Assembly: GCF_025144465.1 (NCBI RefSeq)
Contig: NZ_CP083553.1
Coordinates: forward strand, 2,106,001-2,170,000
Source of the DNA: Leisingera sp. S132
GTDB lineage: Bacteria > Pseudomonadota > Alphaproteobacteria > Rhodobacterales > Rhodobacteraceae
Direction: 5' to 3'
DNA length: 64,000 nucleotides
Each line of letters opens with the position of its first letter. The first letter of the stretch is position 1. The notes beneath the pieces are model-generated. The model saw only the letters and a list, made by a program, of their open reading frames with translations, made no database searches and was not told the origin of the DNA. Position numbers and translations under genes: made by a program. Shown one piece after another: positions 18,608-26,447 of the stretch.

Positions 18608-18659
18608 CCTGTAAATTCAGTAAATCATCCGCGCAAATCCGGCCAAAACCTGTAAATTC
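18608..18659 (+). repeat. 11-bp direct repeat in the prpE promoter region
   Basis: CCTGTAAATTC occurs at 18608-18618 and again at 18649-18659, 41 bases apart (close to four helical turns). TTGACG, a possible -35 element, follows the second copy at 18661-18666. Confidence 0.45.
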
Positions 18660-18745
18660 CTTGACGAACCTTGCGTGAAGCCGCGGCAAAACTTGCCCGC
18701 CCGCCGCTTTGTCGCCTACGCAATTGGCAGGAGGAGATGAACACC

Positions 18746-20635
18746 ATGGGATATCAGGATATTTACGCCGCCTGGAAACAGGATCCGGAAAGCTTCTGGA
18801 TGGAGGCAGCCCAGTCGATCAGCTGGGACGCGGCCCCGAAGCAGGCGCTGTTTGACAAGGGCGACGGTCTTTATGAATGGTTTGCGGATGCCAAGGTGAA
18901 CACCTGCTACAACGCCGTTGACCGCCATGTGGAACAGGGCCGCGGCGAGCAGACCGCGATCATCTACGACAGCCCGGTCACCCATACCAAGCGTGAAATC
19001 TCCTATGTCGAATTGCGCAACCGCGTTGCCACCCTGGCCGGCGCCCTGCGCGCCAAGGGCGTGGAAAAAGGCGACCGGGTCATCATCTACATGCCGATGA
19101 TCCCCGAGGCGCTGGAGGCGATGCTGGCCTGCGCCCGCATCGGCGCGGTTCATTCGGTGGTGTTCGGCGGCTTTGCCTCCAACGAGCTGGCGGTACGGAT
19201 CGACGATGCCAAGCCCAAGGCGATCATCGCCGCCTCCTGCGGCATCGAGCCGGGCCGGATCGTGCACTACAAGCCGCTGCTGGACGGCGCCATCGACCTG
19301 GCCAGCCATAAGCCGGATTTCTGCGTGATCTTCCAGCGCGAGCAGGAAGTGGCAGAGCTGATCCCGGGCCGAGACGTGCACTGGCACGGCTTCCAGTACG
19401 GTGTGGAGCCTGCCGAATGCGTGCCGGTTGAGGGCAACCACCCCTCCTATATCCTTTATACCTCCGGCACCACCGGCCAGCCCAAGGGGGTGATCCGCCA
19501 CACCGCAGGCCAGCTGGTGGCGCTGAACTGGACCATGAAGAACATCTACAACGTCGATCCCGGCGACGTGTTCTGGGCTGCGTCCGATGTGGGCTGGGTC
19601 GTGGGCCACAGCTATATCTGCTACGGGCCGCTGATCCACGGCAACACCACCATCGTGTTCGAGGGCAAGCCCGTGGGCACGCCGGATGCGGGCACCTTCT
19701 GGAGGGTGATTTCCGAGCATAAGGTCAAAAGCTTCTTCACCGCCCCCACCGCCTTCCGCGCGGTAAAGCGGGAAGACCCCAAGGGCGAATACGTCAGGAA
19801 ATACGACCTGAGCTGCCTGCAGCAGGTCTACCTGGCGGGCGAGCGTGCGGACCCGGACACCATCACCTGGGCGCAAGAGCAGCTGAAGGTGCCGGTGGTC
19901 GACCACTGGTGGCAGACAGAGACCGGATGGTCGATTGCGGCAAACCCCTTGGGGATCGAGGAGCTGCCGACGAAACTCGGCTCTCCCGCCGTACCGATGC
20001 CGGGCTATGAGGTGGATATCCTCGATGAGGGCGGCAACCCGGTGGCGCCGGGCGAACTGGGCGCGATTGCTGTGAAACTGCCGCTGCCGCCGGGCACCCT
20101 GCCGACGCTCTGGAATGCCGGGGACCGCTTCAAGAAGAGCTACCTCAACACCTTCCCCGGCTATTACGAGACCGGCGATGCCGGCATGAAGGACGAGGAT
20201 GGTTATCTCTACATCATGGCGCGGACCGATGATGTGATCAACGTGGCGGGCCACCGGCTGTCCACAGGCGGCATGGAGGAAGTGCTGGCGGGCCACCCGG
20301 ATGTCGCCGAATGCGCGGTGATTGGGGTGGCGGACAGCCTCAAGGGGCAGATGCCGGTGGGCTTCCTCTGCCTCAATGCCGGTGCAGACCGCGACAGTGC
20401 GGAAGTTGTCTCTGAGGTCGTCAAGCTGGTGCGCGAGAAGATCGGCCCCGTCGCCGCCTTCAAGCTGGCAGTGGTGGTCGACCGCCTGCCCAAGACACGC
20501 TCCGGCAAGATCCTGCGCGGCACCATGGTGAACATCGCCGACGGGACACCGTGGAAAATGCCTGCAACCATCGATGATCCCGCGATCCTGGAGGAGATCA
20601 CCGTGGCGCTGCAGAGTATCGGCTACGCCAAATAA
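18746..20635 (+). CDS. prpE: propionyl-CoA synthetase
   Basis: A 629-residue acyl-CoA synthetase of the acetyl/propionyl-CoA branch. It shows ILYTSGTTGQPKGVIRHTAG (ATP loop, about residues 234-253), DHWWQTETGW (about 390) and KTRSGKILRGTM near the C terminus, where the Lys is the catalytic and acetylation-regulated residue. The N-terminal YAAWKQDPESFWMEAA and the AASCGIEPGRIVHYKPLL block fit PrpE rather than Acs. It activates propionate for methylmalonyl-CoA or methylcitrate routes. ATG 18746 gives a nine-base spacing to AGGAGGAG; ATG 18737 would touch the ribosome site. Confidence 0.92.
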   Translation: MGYQDIYAAWKQDPESFWMEAAQSISWDAAPKQALFDKGDGLYEWFADAKVNTCYNAVDRHVEQGRGEQTAIIYDSPVTHTKREISYVELRNRVATLAGALRAKGVEKGDRVIIYMPMIPEALEAMLACARIGAVHSVVFGGFASNELAVRIDDAKPKAIIAASCGIEPGRIVHYKPLLDGAIDLASHKPDFCVIFQREQEVAELIPGRDVHWHGFQYGVEPAECVPVEGNHPSYILYTSGTTGQPKGVIRHTAGQLVALNWTMKNIYNVDPGDVFWAASDVGWVVGHSYICYGPLIHGNTTIVFEGKPVGTPDAGTFWRVISEHKVKSFFTAPTAFRAVKREDPKGEYVRKYDLSCLQQVYLAGERADPDTITWAQEQLKVPVVDHWWQTETGWSIAANPLGIEELPTKLGSPAVPMPGYEVDILDEGGNPVAPGELGAIAVKLPLPPGTLPTLWNAGDRFKKSYLNTFPGYYETGDAGMKDEDGYLYIMARTDDVINVAGHRLSTGGMEEVLAGHPDVAECAVIGVADSLKGQMPVGFLCLNAGADRDSAEVVSEVVKLVREKIGPVAAFKLAVVVDRLPKTRSGKILRGTMVNIADGTPWKMPATIDDPAILEEITVALQSIGYAK

Positions 20636-20638
20636 CGC

Positions 20639-20758
20639 GCCCGTTTCCCGGCGCGGGAAACGGGCAAAAATCCTGCGAGGATTTTTCGAGGCTCCGCCCG
20701 CAGGCGGAGCCTGTTTTCCGCGCCGGAAAACAGGCCGGAATTCTCGCAGAATTCCGGC
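20639..20758. repeat. array of five back-to-back perfect hairpins
   Basis: Starting three bases after the prpE stop, five perfect inverted repeats follow each other with almost no space. Stems: 20639-20650 with 20654-20665 (12 bp, loop GCG); 20666-20674 with 20678-20686 (9 bp, loop GCG); 20689-20698 with 20703-20712 (10 bp, loop CGCA); 20709-20720 with 20724-20735 (12 bp, loop CGC, sharing bases with its neighbours); 20734-20744 with 20748-20758 (11 bp, loop CGC). Each stem has a different sequence. The second ends in TTTTT and could serve as the prpE terminator. Confidence 0.85.
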
Positions 20759-20827
20759 TTCCTGCCGCCCGGTTTTGCTTGCAACTGCGCCCTGCCCGCC
20801 TAGGCTGCGGGACAGGGAGACGAGCAG

Positions 20828-22273
20828 ATGGCAAATGAAGACCTATGGCGCCTCAGCGCAACGGAACTGACCACCCTGACACGCGGTGGCGACGTCAGTG
20901 CGGAAGGCGCGATCCAGGCCTCGATAAACCGCATGAACGCGGTGAACCCGGCCCTGAACGCCGTAGTCGAAGATCTGAGCAGCGAGGCGCTGGAGCGCGC
21001 GCAAAGGCTGGACAAAGCACGCGCACAGGGCCAGGAACCCGGCCCGCTGCACGGAGTGCCGGTGACCATCAAGATCAACATCGATCAGAAGGGCCACGCC
21101 ACTTCCAACGGCGTTGCTGCACTGAAGGACCTGATCGCCCCGGCAGATGCCCCTGTTGTGGAGAACCTGCAAAGGGCCGGTGCGGTGGTGATCGGGCGCA
21201 CCAACACGCCGGAATTTTCCTTTCGCGCCGACACTGACAACCCGCTGCACGGACGTACTCACAACCCCTGGGGGCGGCACATCTCTCCCGGCGGCTCCTC
21301 CGGCGGTGCGGGGGCGGCGGTGATGGCCGGGATCGGAGCGCTGGCCCACGGCAATGACATCGGGGGGTCATTGCGTTTCCCTGCCGCCGCCAATGGCGCG
21401 GTGACGGTCAAGCCTGGCCTTGGCCGGGTGCCCGCCTGGAACCCCAGCCAGACGGCGGAACGGGGCCTGCTGGCGCAGCTGATGTCGGTGCAGGGGCTGA
21501 TCACCCGCAGCGCCGAAGATTTGCACCTGTCGATGCCCTCGCTGATCGCGCCAGATCCCCGCGACCCGTTCCATGTGCCGATGCCCTGGCGCGGCGCTGC
21601 TCCTGAGGGGCCAATCAGGGTCGCCTTCACCAAGAACACCCACGGCTATGACCTGCACCCGGAGGTCGAGGCCGCGCTGGATTTCGCCCGAGATGCTTTG
21701 CGTGATGCGGGCTATCAGGTAGAGGCGATCGAGCCCCCCAACGTGTTTGACGCCGGGCGCACCGGCTACCGGGCGCTGATGGGTGAGATCTATGCACTGA
21801 TGAAACACGATGTGGATGCGGCCGGCTCCCAGACCGTGCGCGACATCTTTTCCGTCTATTTTCAGGAGTTCCCGCCCTTCGCCGACGATGAACTGCTGCA
21901 AATGATGGCCAAACGGACCCATTATGCGCGGCAATGGTCGCTGTTCATGGAGGACTACCCGCTGGTGCTCTCGCCCTTCCTGCCGCAGCCGTTCTTCAAG
22001 CCGGACCGCGACACCGAAGGCGCGGCTGGCGTGCATGAGGTTCTGGGCTGTGCGGTCTATTCCTATGCGATGAATTTCCTCGGCCTGCCTGCCGCCTCGG
22101 TCCCGGCCCGCCTGGCAGAGCTGCCCAAGGGACCGCAGCCCGTCAATGTGCAAATCGCCGCCCGCCGCTGGCGCGAGGATCTGGCAGTGGACGCCTGCGC
22201 CGCAATTGAGGCCCGGGCCGGCCGCATGTGCCTGCCGCTGTGGCAGAAGATGTCAGCGGGCGGCAGCGTGTAG
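20828..22273 (+). CDS. amidase (amidase signature family)
   Basis: A 481-residue amidase signature enzyme. The Ser-cisSer-Lys triad is visible: Lys in VPVTIKINIDQKG (about residue 80), Ser in SPGGSSGGAGAAV (about residues 157-161) and the nucleophile Ser in GNDIGGSLRFPA (about residue 181). It hydrolyses an unknown amide. It is not part of a gatCAB set and has no transporter next to it. The start at 20828 follows GGGAGACGAGCAG. GatA itself is unlikely from the divergent C-terminal half. Confidence 0.88.
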   Translation: MANEDLWRLSATELTTLTRGGDVSAEGAIQASINRMNAVNPALNAVVEDLSSEALERAQRLDKARAQGQEPGPLHGVPVTIKINIDQKGHATSNGVAALKDLIAPADAPVVENLQRAGAVVIGRTNTPEFSFRADTDNPLHGRTHNPWGRHISPGGSSGGAGAAVMAGIGALAHGNDIGGSLRFPAAANGAVTVKPGLGRVPAWNPSQTAERGLLAQLMSVQGLITRSAEDLHLSMPSLIAPDPRDPFHVPMPWRGAAPEGPIRVAFTKNTHGYDLHPEVEAALDFARDALRDAGYQVEAIEPPNVFDAGRTGYRALMGEIYALMKHDVDAAGSQTVRDIFSVYFQEFPPFADDELLQMMAKRTHYARQWSLFMEDYPLVLSPFLPQPFFKPDRDTEGAAGVHEVLGCAVYSYAMNFLGLPAASVPARLAELPKGPQPVNVQIAARRWREDLAVDACAAIEARAGRMCLPLWQKMSAGGSV

Positions 22274-22487
22274 CACCCTGCCCGCCATGCCCTGCGGGGA
22301 ACTTCAGGCATTGCGCCCCGCAGCGCCATTCGCGCGCGGATTTTGCCGAGACGTGAGACCCCGCAGATTGAAGGGGCTGGCAGATCGGCGGAATGGCCAA
22401 GCCAAAGCACAAGGCACCTGTGCGGGGTGGACCGGAACCCGGACATCCCGGGCACCAAGGCAATCCGGCTTGCGAAGGCGCAGATCG

Positions 22488-22630
22488 TGCCAGTTTGCCG
22501 GGCGTGTTTGCAATACCTGATTGCCTGGCTTAATTGCCGTGCCTGCCTCACGTGCCTGCCTGACAGGCCAGCCTGGTGGGCCAGCCTGGCGGGCCAGTCA
22601 ATCAGGCCAATTAACCGGGCCTGCCAGCCG
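22488..22630. repeat. degenerate 13-bp tandem repeat, about 11 units
   Basis: Reading from 22488 in steps of 13 bases, units start with KGCC-like sequence: TGCCAGTTTGCCG, GGCGTGTTTGCAA, TACCTGATTGCCT, GGCTTAATTGCCG, TGCCTGCCTCACG, TGCCTGCCTGACA, GGCCAGCCTGGTG, GGCCAGCCTGGCG, GGCCAGTCAATCA, GGCCAATTAACCG, GGCCTGCCAGCCG. Two central units differ at one base. The period is not a multiple of three, which argues against coding. Confidence 0.65.
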
Positions 22631-22736
22631 CCCCCGCAGCGGACAGTCGCCCTCCGCGCCCGTTTGCCATTCCAAGAGCCTGCGCACTGCAGCACAGCAG
22701 CCCGCAAATTGCGAAGAGGGAACAGGCGTATGAAGT

Positions 22737-22766
22737 CCCCGGGAGCAGCCTCAGCTCCTCCCGGGG
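22737..22766. other. strong hairpin without T-run
   Basis: CCCCGGGAG at 22737-22745 pairs perfectly with 22758-22766. The 12-base loop contains a further possible GAGC/GCTC pairing. No T-run follows on either strand, so it is a structured RNA or DNA element rather than a classical terminator. Confidence 0.45.
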
Positions 22767-23000
22767 TCCTTGCTGACCCAAGACACTCGCTACCAGCGCG
22801 GCACTTCCCGCCTGCAGGACTACGCGCAGGCGTGCCGGGCCAGACCGGCTCAAATCGTAAAACTGGAACACATAAAACCGCCGGTCCGGCTCATCGGCTT
22901 TGCAGCCTCAGGCGATGCCAACAGCACCAGCCTGTGGATAAATCCTCGCACGGAATGGTTACCGGGAGGTTCACAGACTCGTGAACCCCGCGTTAAACAA

Positions 23001-23762
23001 TCAGGTAAACTGTTCGGAGATCAGTCTTTCTTCCAGCCCGTGGCCGGGATCGAACAGGATTTTATGGCGGATTTGCGTATCCGTTCGGATCTCCACCCAG
23101 TCGATATCCGCCACCGAAATCGAGTCAGCATCGGCCATCACCGGGCGCTTATCCGCCTCCAGCACGTCAAAGCGCACCATCGCATTGCTGGGCAAAAGCG
23201 CCCCGCGCCAGCGCCGCGGCCGGAAAGCCGCAATGGCGGTCAGTGCCAGCACATCCGATCCGATCGGCAGGATCGGGCCATGGGCTGAATAGTTATAAGC
23301 GGTGGAGCCCGCCGGGGTGGACACCAGCGCGCCGTCGCAGACCAGCTCCTCCATCCGCATCCTGCCATCCACAGAAATCCGCAGCCGCGCCGCCTGCGGG
23401 CCTGCACGCAGCAGGGAGACCTCATTGATCGCAAGCGCCTTGTGCACCTCGCCGCGGCGGTCCATGGCGGTCATCGACAGCGGATTGATGATCTCCTGCA
23501 CCGCTTCCTCAAGCCGCTCGATCAGCCCGTCCTCGCGGTACTCATTCATCAGAAAGCCGACGGTGCCGCGGTTCATGCCGTAAACCGGCGCCGGGTGATC
23601 GATCATGGTATGAAGGGTCCGCAGCATGAAGCCGTCGCCGCCGAGCGCCACGATCACCTGGGCCTGATCCGGCGGCACATGGCCGTAGCGGCGGCTCAAC
23701 TCAGCCAGCGCATCCTGTGCCACGTCAACGTCGCTGGCCAGAAAGGCGATTCTCAAACTCAT
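23001..23762 (-). CDS. nadK: NAD kinase
   Basis: A 253-residue ATP-dependent NAD kinase making NADP. The GGDG motif is in [16 protein letters not shown] (about residues 35-50), and [14 protein letters not shown] and the [20 protein letters not shown] block are the conserved NAD- and phosphate-binding segments. The start is placed at 23762 (MSLRIAF); a longer frame to 23876 would enter the glyA promoter. It is divergent from glyA. Confidence 0.95.
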   Translation of the reverse strand: MSLRIAFLASDVDVAQDALAELSRRYGHVPPDQAQVIVALGGDGFMLRTLHTMIDHPAPVYGMNRGTVGFLMNEYREDGLIERLEEAVQEIINPLSMTAMDRRGEVHKALAINEVSLLRAGPQAARLRISVDGRMRMEELVCDGALVSTPAGSTAYNYSAHGPILPIGSDVLALTAIAAFRPRRWRGALLPSNAMVRFDVLEADKRPVMADADSISVADIDWVEIRTDTQIRHKILFDPGHGLEERLISEQFT

Positions 23763-23881
23763 GAAATCTGTTTCCGGTATTAGGCATCTGGTTCCGAAAC
23801 AATCACAGCTTTCCGCCGATGGCCATAGTTGCCGTTCTGTCGCAGGGAAATGTCGCTTTACAGGCTTCCGGCGCAAGGATG

Positions 23882-23895
23882 TTTCCTATAGGAAA
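23882..23895. promoter_or_regulatory. 14-bp perfect palindrome upstream of glyA
   Basis: TTTCCTATAGGAAA is a perfect palindrome 36 bases before the glyA start and 120 bases before the nadK start, inside the shared promoter region. A dimeric regulator site is plausible; no known consensus recognised. Confidence 0.4.
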
Positions 23896-23931
23896 TCGCT
23901 CAATTCTGATCCCTACTCCAACGGAGCCATC

Positions 23932-25227
23932 ATGACTGAAGCAACCCGTGACACCGGCTTTTTCACCCAAGCGCTGTCTGAGCGCGATCCTGAACTTTAT
24001 GCCTCGATCACGGCGGAGCTGGGCCGCCAGCGCGACGAGATCGAGCTGATCGCCTCGGAGAACATCGTCTCGGCCGCGGTGATGGAAGCGCAAGGCTCGG
24101 TGCTGACCAACAAATACGCCGAAGGCTACCCGGGACGCCGCTATTACGGCGGCTGCCAGTATGTCGACGTCGCCGAAAACCTGGCCATCGACCGGGCCAA
24201 GGCGCTGTTCGGCTGCGAATTCGCCAACGTCCAGCCGAACTCCGGCAGCCAGGCCAACCAGGGCGTGTTCCAGGCGCTGCTGCAGCCCGGCGACACCATC
24301 CTCGGCATGGACCTGGCCTCCGGCGGCCACCTGACCCACGGCGCGGCGCCGAACCAGTCCGGCAAGTGGTTCAACGCGGTGCATTACGGCGTGCGCCGCG
24401 ATGACAACCGGATCGACTACGATCAGATCCAGGCGCTGGCCAGCGAGCACAGCCCCAAGCTGATCATCGCCGGCGGCTCCGCCATCCCGCGCCAGATCGA
24501 CTTTGCGAAGTTCCGTGAAATCGCCGACAGCGTGGGCGCCTATTTCATGGTCGACATGGCCCATATCGCAGGCCTGATCGCCGCCGGCGAGCACCCCTCG
24601 CCGTTCCCGCATGCGCATGTCGCCACCACCACCACCCACAAGACCCTGCGCGGCCCCCGCGGCGGCATGATCGTGACCAATGACGAGGCGATTGCCAAGA
24701 AGGTGAACTCGGCGATCTTCCCGGGCATCCAGGGCGGCCCGCTGATGCATGTGATCGCCGGCAAGGCGGCGGCCTTCGGCGAGGCGCTGAAGCCGGAGTT
24801 CAAGGCCTACCAGAAGCAGGTGCGCGCCAATGCGGCAGCGCTGGCGGACCAGCTGATCCAGGGCGGCCTGGACATCGTCACCGGCGGCACCGACACCCAT
24901 GTGATGCTGGTCGACCTGCGGCCCAAGGGCGTCACCGGCAACATCGCCGACAAGGCGCTGGGCCGCGCCCATATCACCACCAACAAGAACGGCATCCCGT
25001 TCGACCCGGAAAAGCCCACCGTGACGAGCGGTTTGCGCCTGGGCACGCCGGCCGGCACCACCCGCGGCTTCGGCGAGGCGGAGTTCCGCCAGATCGCCGA
25101 CCTGATCATCGAGGTGATCGATGGTCTGGCGGCCAACGGGGAAGAGGGCAATGCGGATGTGGAAGCGGCGGTGCGCGCCAAGGTCGCGGGCCTCTGCGCC
25201 AGGTTCCCGCTCTATCCGAACCTGTAA
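23932..25227 (+). CDS. glyA: serine hydroxymethyltransferase
   Basis: A 431-residue PLP enzyme that converts serine and tetrahydrofolate to glycine and methylene-THF. It shows [20 protein letters not shown] near the N terminus, [20 protein letters not shown] (PLP and substrate binding), and [16 protein letters not shown] with the PLP Lys at about residue 237. Full length and well conserved. Start at 23932 (MTEATRD); the frame upstream to 23761 overlaps the promoter. A strong terminator follows. The methylene-THF made here feeds MetF, encoded at 45854. Confidence 0.98.
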   Translation: MTEATRDTGFFTQALSERDPELYASITAELGRQRDEIELIASENIVSAAVMEAQGSVLTNKYAEGYPGRRYYGGCQYVDVAENLAIDRAKALFGCEFANVQPNSGSQANQGVFQALLQPGDTILGMDLASGGHLTHGAAPNQSGKWFNAVHYGVRRDDNRIDYDQIQALASEHSPKLIIAGGSAIPRQIDFAKFREIADSVGAYFMVDMAHIAGLIAAGEHPSPFPHAHVATTTTHKTLRGPRGGMIVTNDEAIAKKVNSAIFPGIQGGPLMHVIAGKAAAFGEALKPEFKAYQKQVRANAAALADQLIQGGLDIVTGGTDTHVMLVDLRPKGVTGNIADKALGRAHITTNKNGIPFDPEKPTVTSGLRLGTPAGTTRGFGEAEFRQIADLIIEVIDGLAANGEEGNADVEAAVRAKVAGLCARFPLYPNL

Positions 25228-25250
25228 GCACGGGCTTCGCTGAACACAGG

Positions 25251-25286
25251 AAACCGCCGCGGCCCCGAGGCCGCGGCGGTTTTTTT
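25251..25286 (+). terminator. Rho-independent terminator after glyA
   Basis: A perfect 14-bp stem (AAACCGCCGCGGCC at 25251-25264, complement at 25269-25282), four-base loop, seven T residues. Confidence 0.93.
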
Positions 25287-25338
25287 GTTGCCCGGCAGGC
25301 TCCCGCGCCCCGCCTGTGCATCAAGGATGCCCCGGCAA

Positions 25339-25400
25339 GGGCCTTGGGCCCGGCAGCGCCCCTGGCGGGGCGCTGCCCGCGCCGTGCACCCGCACGGCGC
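25339..25400. repeat. three contiguous perfect hairpins upstream of kptA
   Basis: Stems 25339-25343 with 25347-25351 (5 bp, loop TTG), 25352-25362 with 25367-25377 (11 bp, loop TGGC) and 25379-25387 with 25392-25400 (9 bp, loop ACCC) directly follow one another, about 100 bases before kptA. The arrangement resembles the array after prpE. Confidence 0.7.
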
Positions 25401-25497
25401 CACGCCCAACGCTTGCAGGCCGGCCGAAGGCAGGCCGGAAAGGGGCGGGAGAACTGCCTGTCTGGACCTCCTGCGGTTAAACCGGAATAGTGCGGCC

Positions 25498-26031
25498 ATG
25501 CCAGACAATGATTTGAAACAGCTCAGCAAATTTCTCAGCTATATCCTGCGGCACAATCCCGGCGCGCTGGGATTGAACATGGACTGGCAGGGTTGGGTCG
25601 GAGTGGACGCCATCCTGACCAAGGCCGCCCCCCCTGTGACCCGCCGCCAGATTGAAGAAGTTGTGCGCACAAGCAGCAAACAACGGTTTTCGCTGTCACC
25701 TGACGGTCTGAAAATCCGGGCAAACCAAGGCCATTCCCTTGCCGTGGATCTGGGGCTGACCCCCTGCCGCCCGCCGGCAACGCTGTTTCATGGCACTGCG
25801 GAGCGCAGCCTGCCTGCGGTCCTCTGCGAAGGGCTGAAACCGATGCAGCGGCAGCATGTGCACCTGTCACCGGACGCGGAAACAGCCCGGTCCGTGGGGA
25901 TGCGCCACGGCACGCCCGCCGTCCTCAGCATTGATGCTGCGCGCATGGCGGCGGAAGGGCATGAGTTCTTGTTGTCCGCGAACGGTGTCTGGCTGTGCCC
26001 TGCGGTCCCGGCACAGTACCTGCTGCACTGA
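25498..26031 (+). CDS. kptA: RNA 2'-phosphotransferase (Tpt1/KptA family)
   Basis: A 177-residue protein. The N-terminal LSKFLSYILRHNPGALGL and the RANQGHS segment (about residues 76-82), then LFHGTAERSLPAVL and HVHLSPD, are the Tpt1/KptA hallmarks, including the catalytic Arg-His-Arg region. Family members remove an internal RNA 2'-phosphate with NAD+ in two steps, releasing ADP-ribose cyclic phosphate. In eukaryotes this finishes tRNA splicing; bacteria lack that pathway and the real substrate is not established. Start at 25498; longer readings run through the hairpin leader. It stands alone. Confidence 0.9.
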   Translation: MPDNDLKQLSKFLSYILRHNPGALGLNMDWQGWVGVDAILTKAAPPVTRRQIEEVVRTSSKQRFSLSPDGLKIRANQGHSLAVDLGLTPCRPPATLFHGTAERSLPAVLCEGLKPMQRQHVHLSPDAETARSVGMRHGTPAVLSIDAARMAAEGHEFLLSANGVWLCPAVPAQYLLH

Positions 26032-26037
26032 CAGCAA

Positions 26038-26061
26038 CCGCCCGCCGACTGCGGCGGGCGG
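26038..26061. terminator. hairpin after kptA
   Basis: A perfect 10-bp GC stem (CCGCCCGCCG at 26038-26047, complement at 26052-26061) with loop ACTG. No T-run, but the position between converging genes suggests a transcription barrier. Confidence 0.5.
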
Positions 26062-26090
26062 CCTTGATGCCAGCGTCAGACTGACGGCTG

Positions 26091-26378
26091 TCAGAACTCC
26101 TTCTTGGTGTCCATCAGCGCGTCTTCCAGCAGTTTTTCATTGCGGGCATCCTCGATCTTTCGGATGCGGTCCTCGCTGGAGCGGTGGTCGAAGCGGTACT
26201 TGACCACGTTGATCAGGCTCAGCGTCAGCAGCAGCACCGCCATACCCCAATAGCCCTTGGTCGCCAGCGGCACATCGGTCGAGAGCCACAGGGAAATTCC
26301 CAGCATGCCATAGGCGATTGCGACGCCGGCAGTGTTCAGAAAAATGATCAGCTTGTTGTCGGTGTTGTCGGTATACAT
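26091..26378 (-). CDS. YiaA/YiaB-like two-helix membrane protein
   Basis: A 95-residue protein with two membrane helices (about residues 9-31 and 39-60), spaced as in the YiaA/B family: LNTAGVAIAYGMLGISLW, then KGYWGMAVLLLTLSLINVVKY. The charged C-terminal tail is cytosolic. The function is unknown; the family is widespread in the inner membrane. It lies 69 bases after the PspA-like gene on the same strand, so it is probably the last gene of the tetR-pspA-yiaA cluster. Confidence 0.75.
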   Translation of the reverse strand: MYTDNTDNKLIIFLNTAGVAIAYGMLGISLWLSTDVPLATKGYWGMAVLLLTLSLINVVKYRFDHRSSEDRIRKIEDARNEKLLEDALMDTKKEF

Positions 26379-26447
26379 GTGATTTCTCCAGTAAATTCTA
26401 TGAAGTCAGTGCGGCCCGGCTGGCCGCGTGGAATGTGAACGGGCGGG

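Larger units (their letters stand above)
22274..23000. other. 727-bp gene-free gap between converging genes
   Basis: No reading frame here has a credible composition or a recognisable domain. The gap contains a degenerate 13-bp tandem repeat (22488-22630), a 9-bp hairpin (22737-22766), a single perfect DnaA-box sequence (22933-22941) and a 7-bp inverted repeat GGTTCAC/GTGAACC at 22968-22987 just after the nadK stop. It could hide an unannotated RNA gene, but no promoter-to-terminator unit is obvious. Confidence 0.6.

Noticed and set aside
18716-20296. Open reading frame of 526 codons on the minus strand
   Set aside because: Antisense to prpE, which is certain from motifs.
22933-22941. Perfect DnaA-box sequence TGTGGATAA
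   Set aside because: A single box without clustering, dnaA or an AT-rich unwinding region; a nine-base match is expected by chance.
22343-22984. Open reading frame of 213 codons in the amidase-nadK gap
   Set aside because: Cys/Trp/Pro/Arg-rich, passes through the 13-bp repeat, no ribosome site; not credible as a protein.
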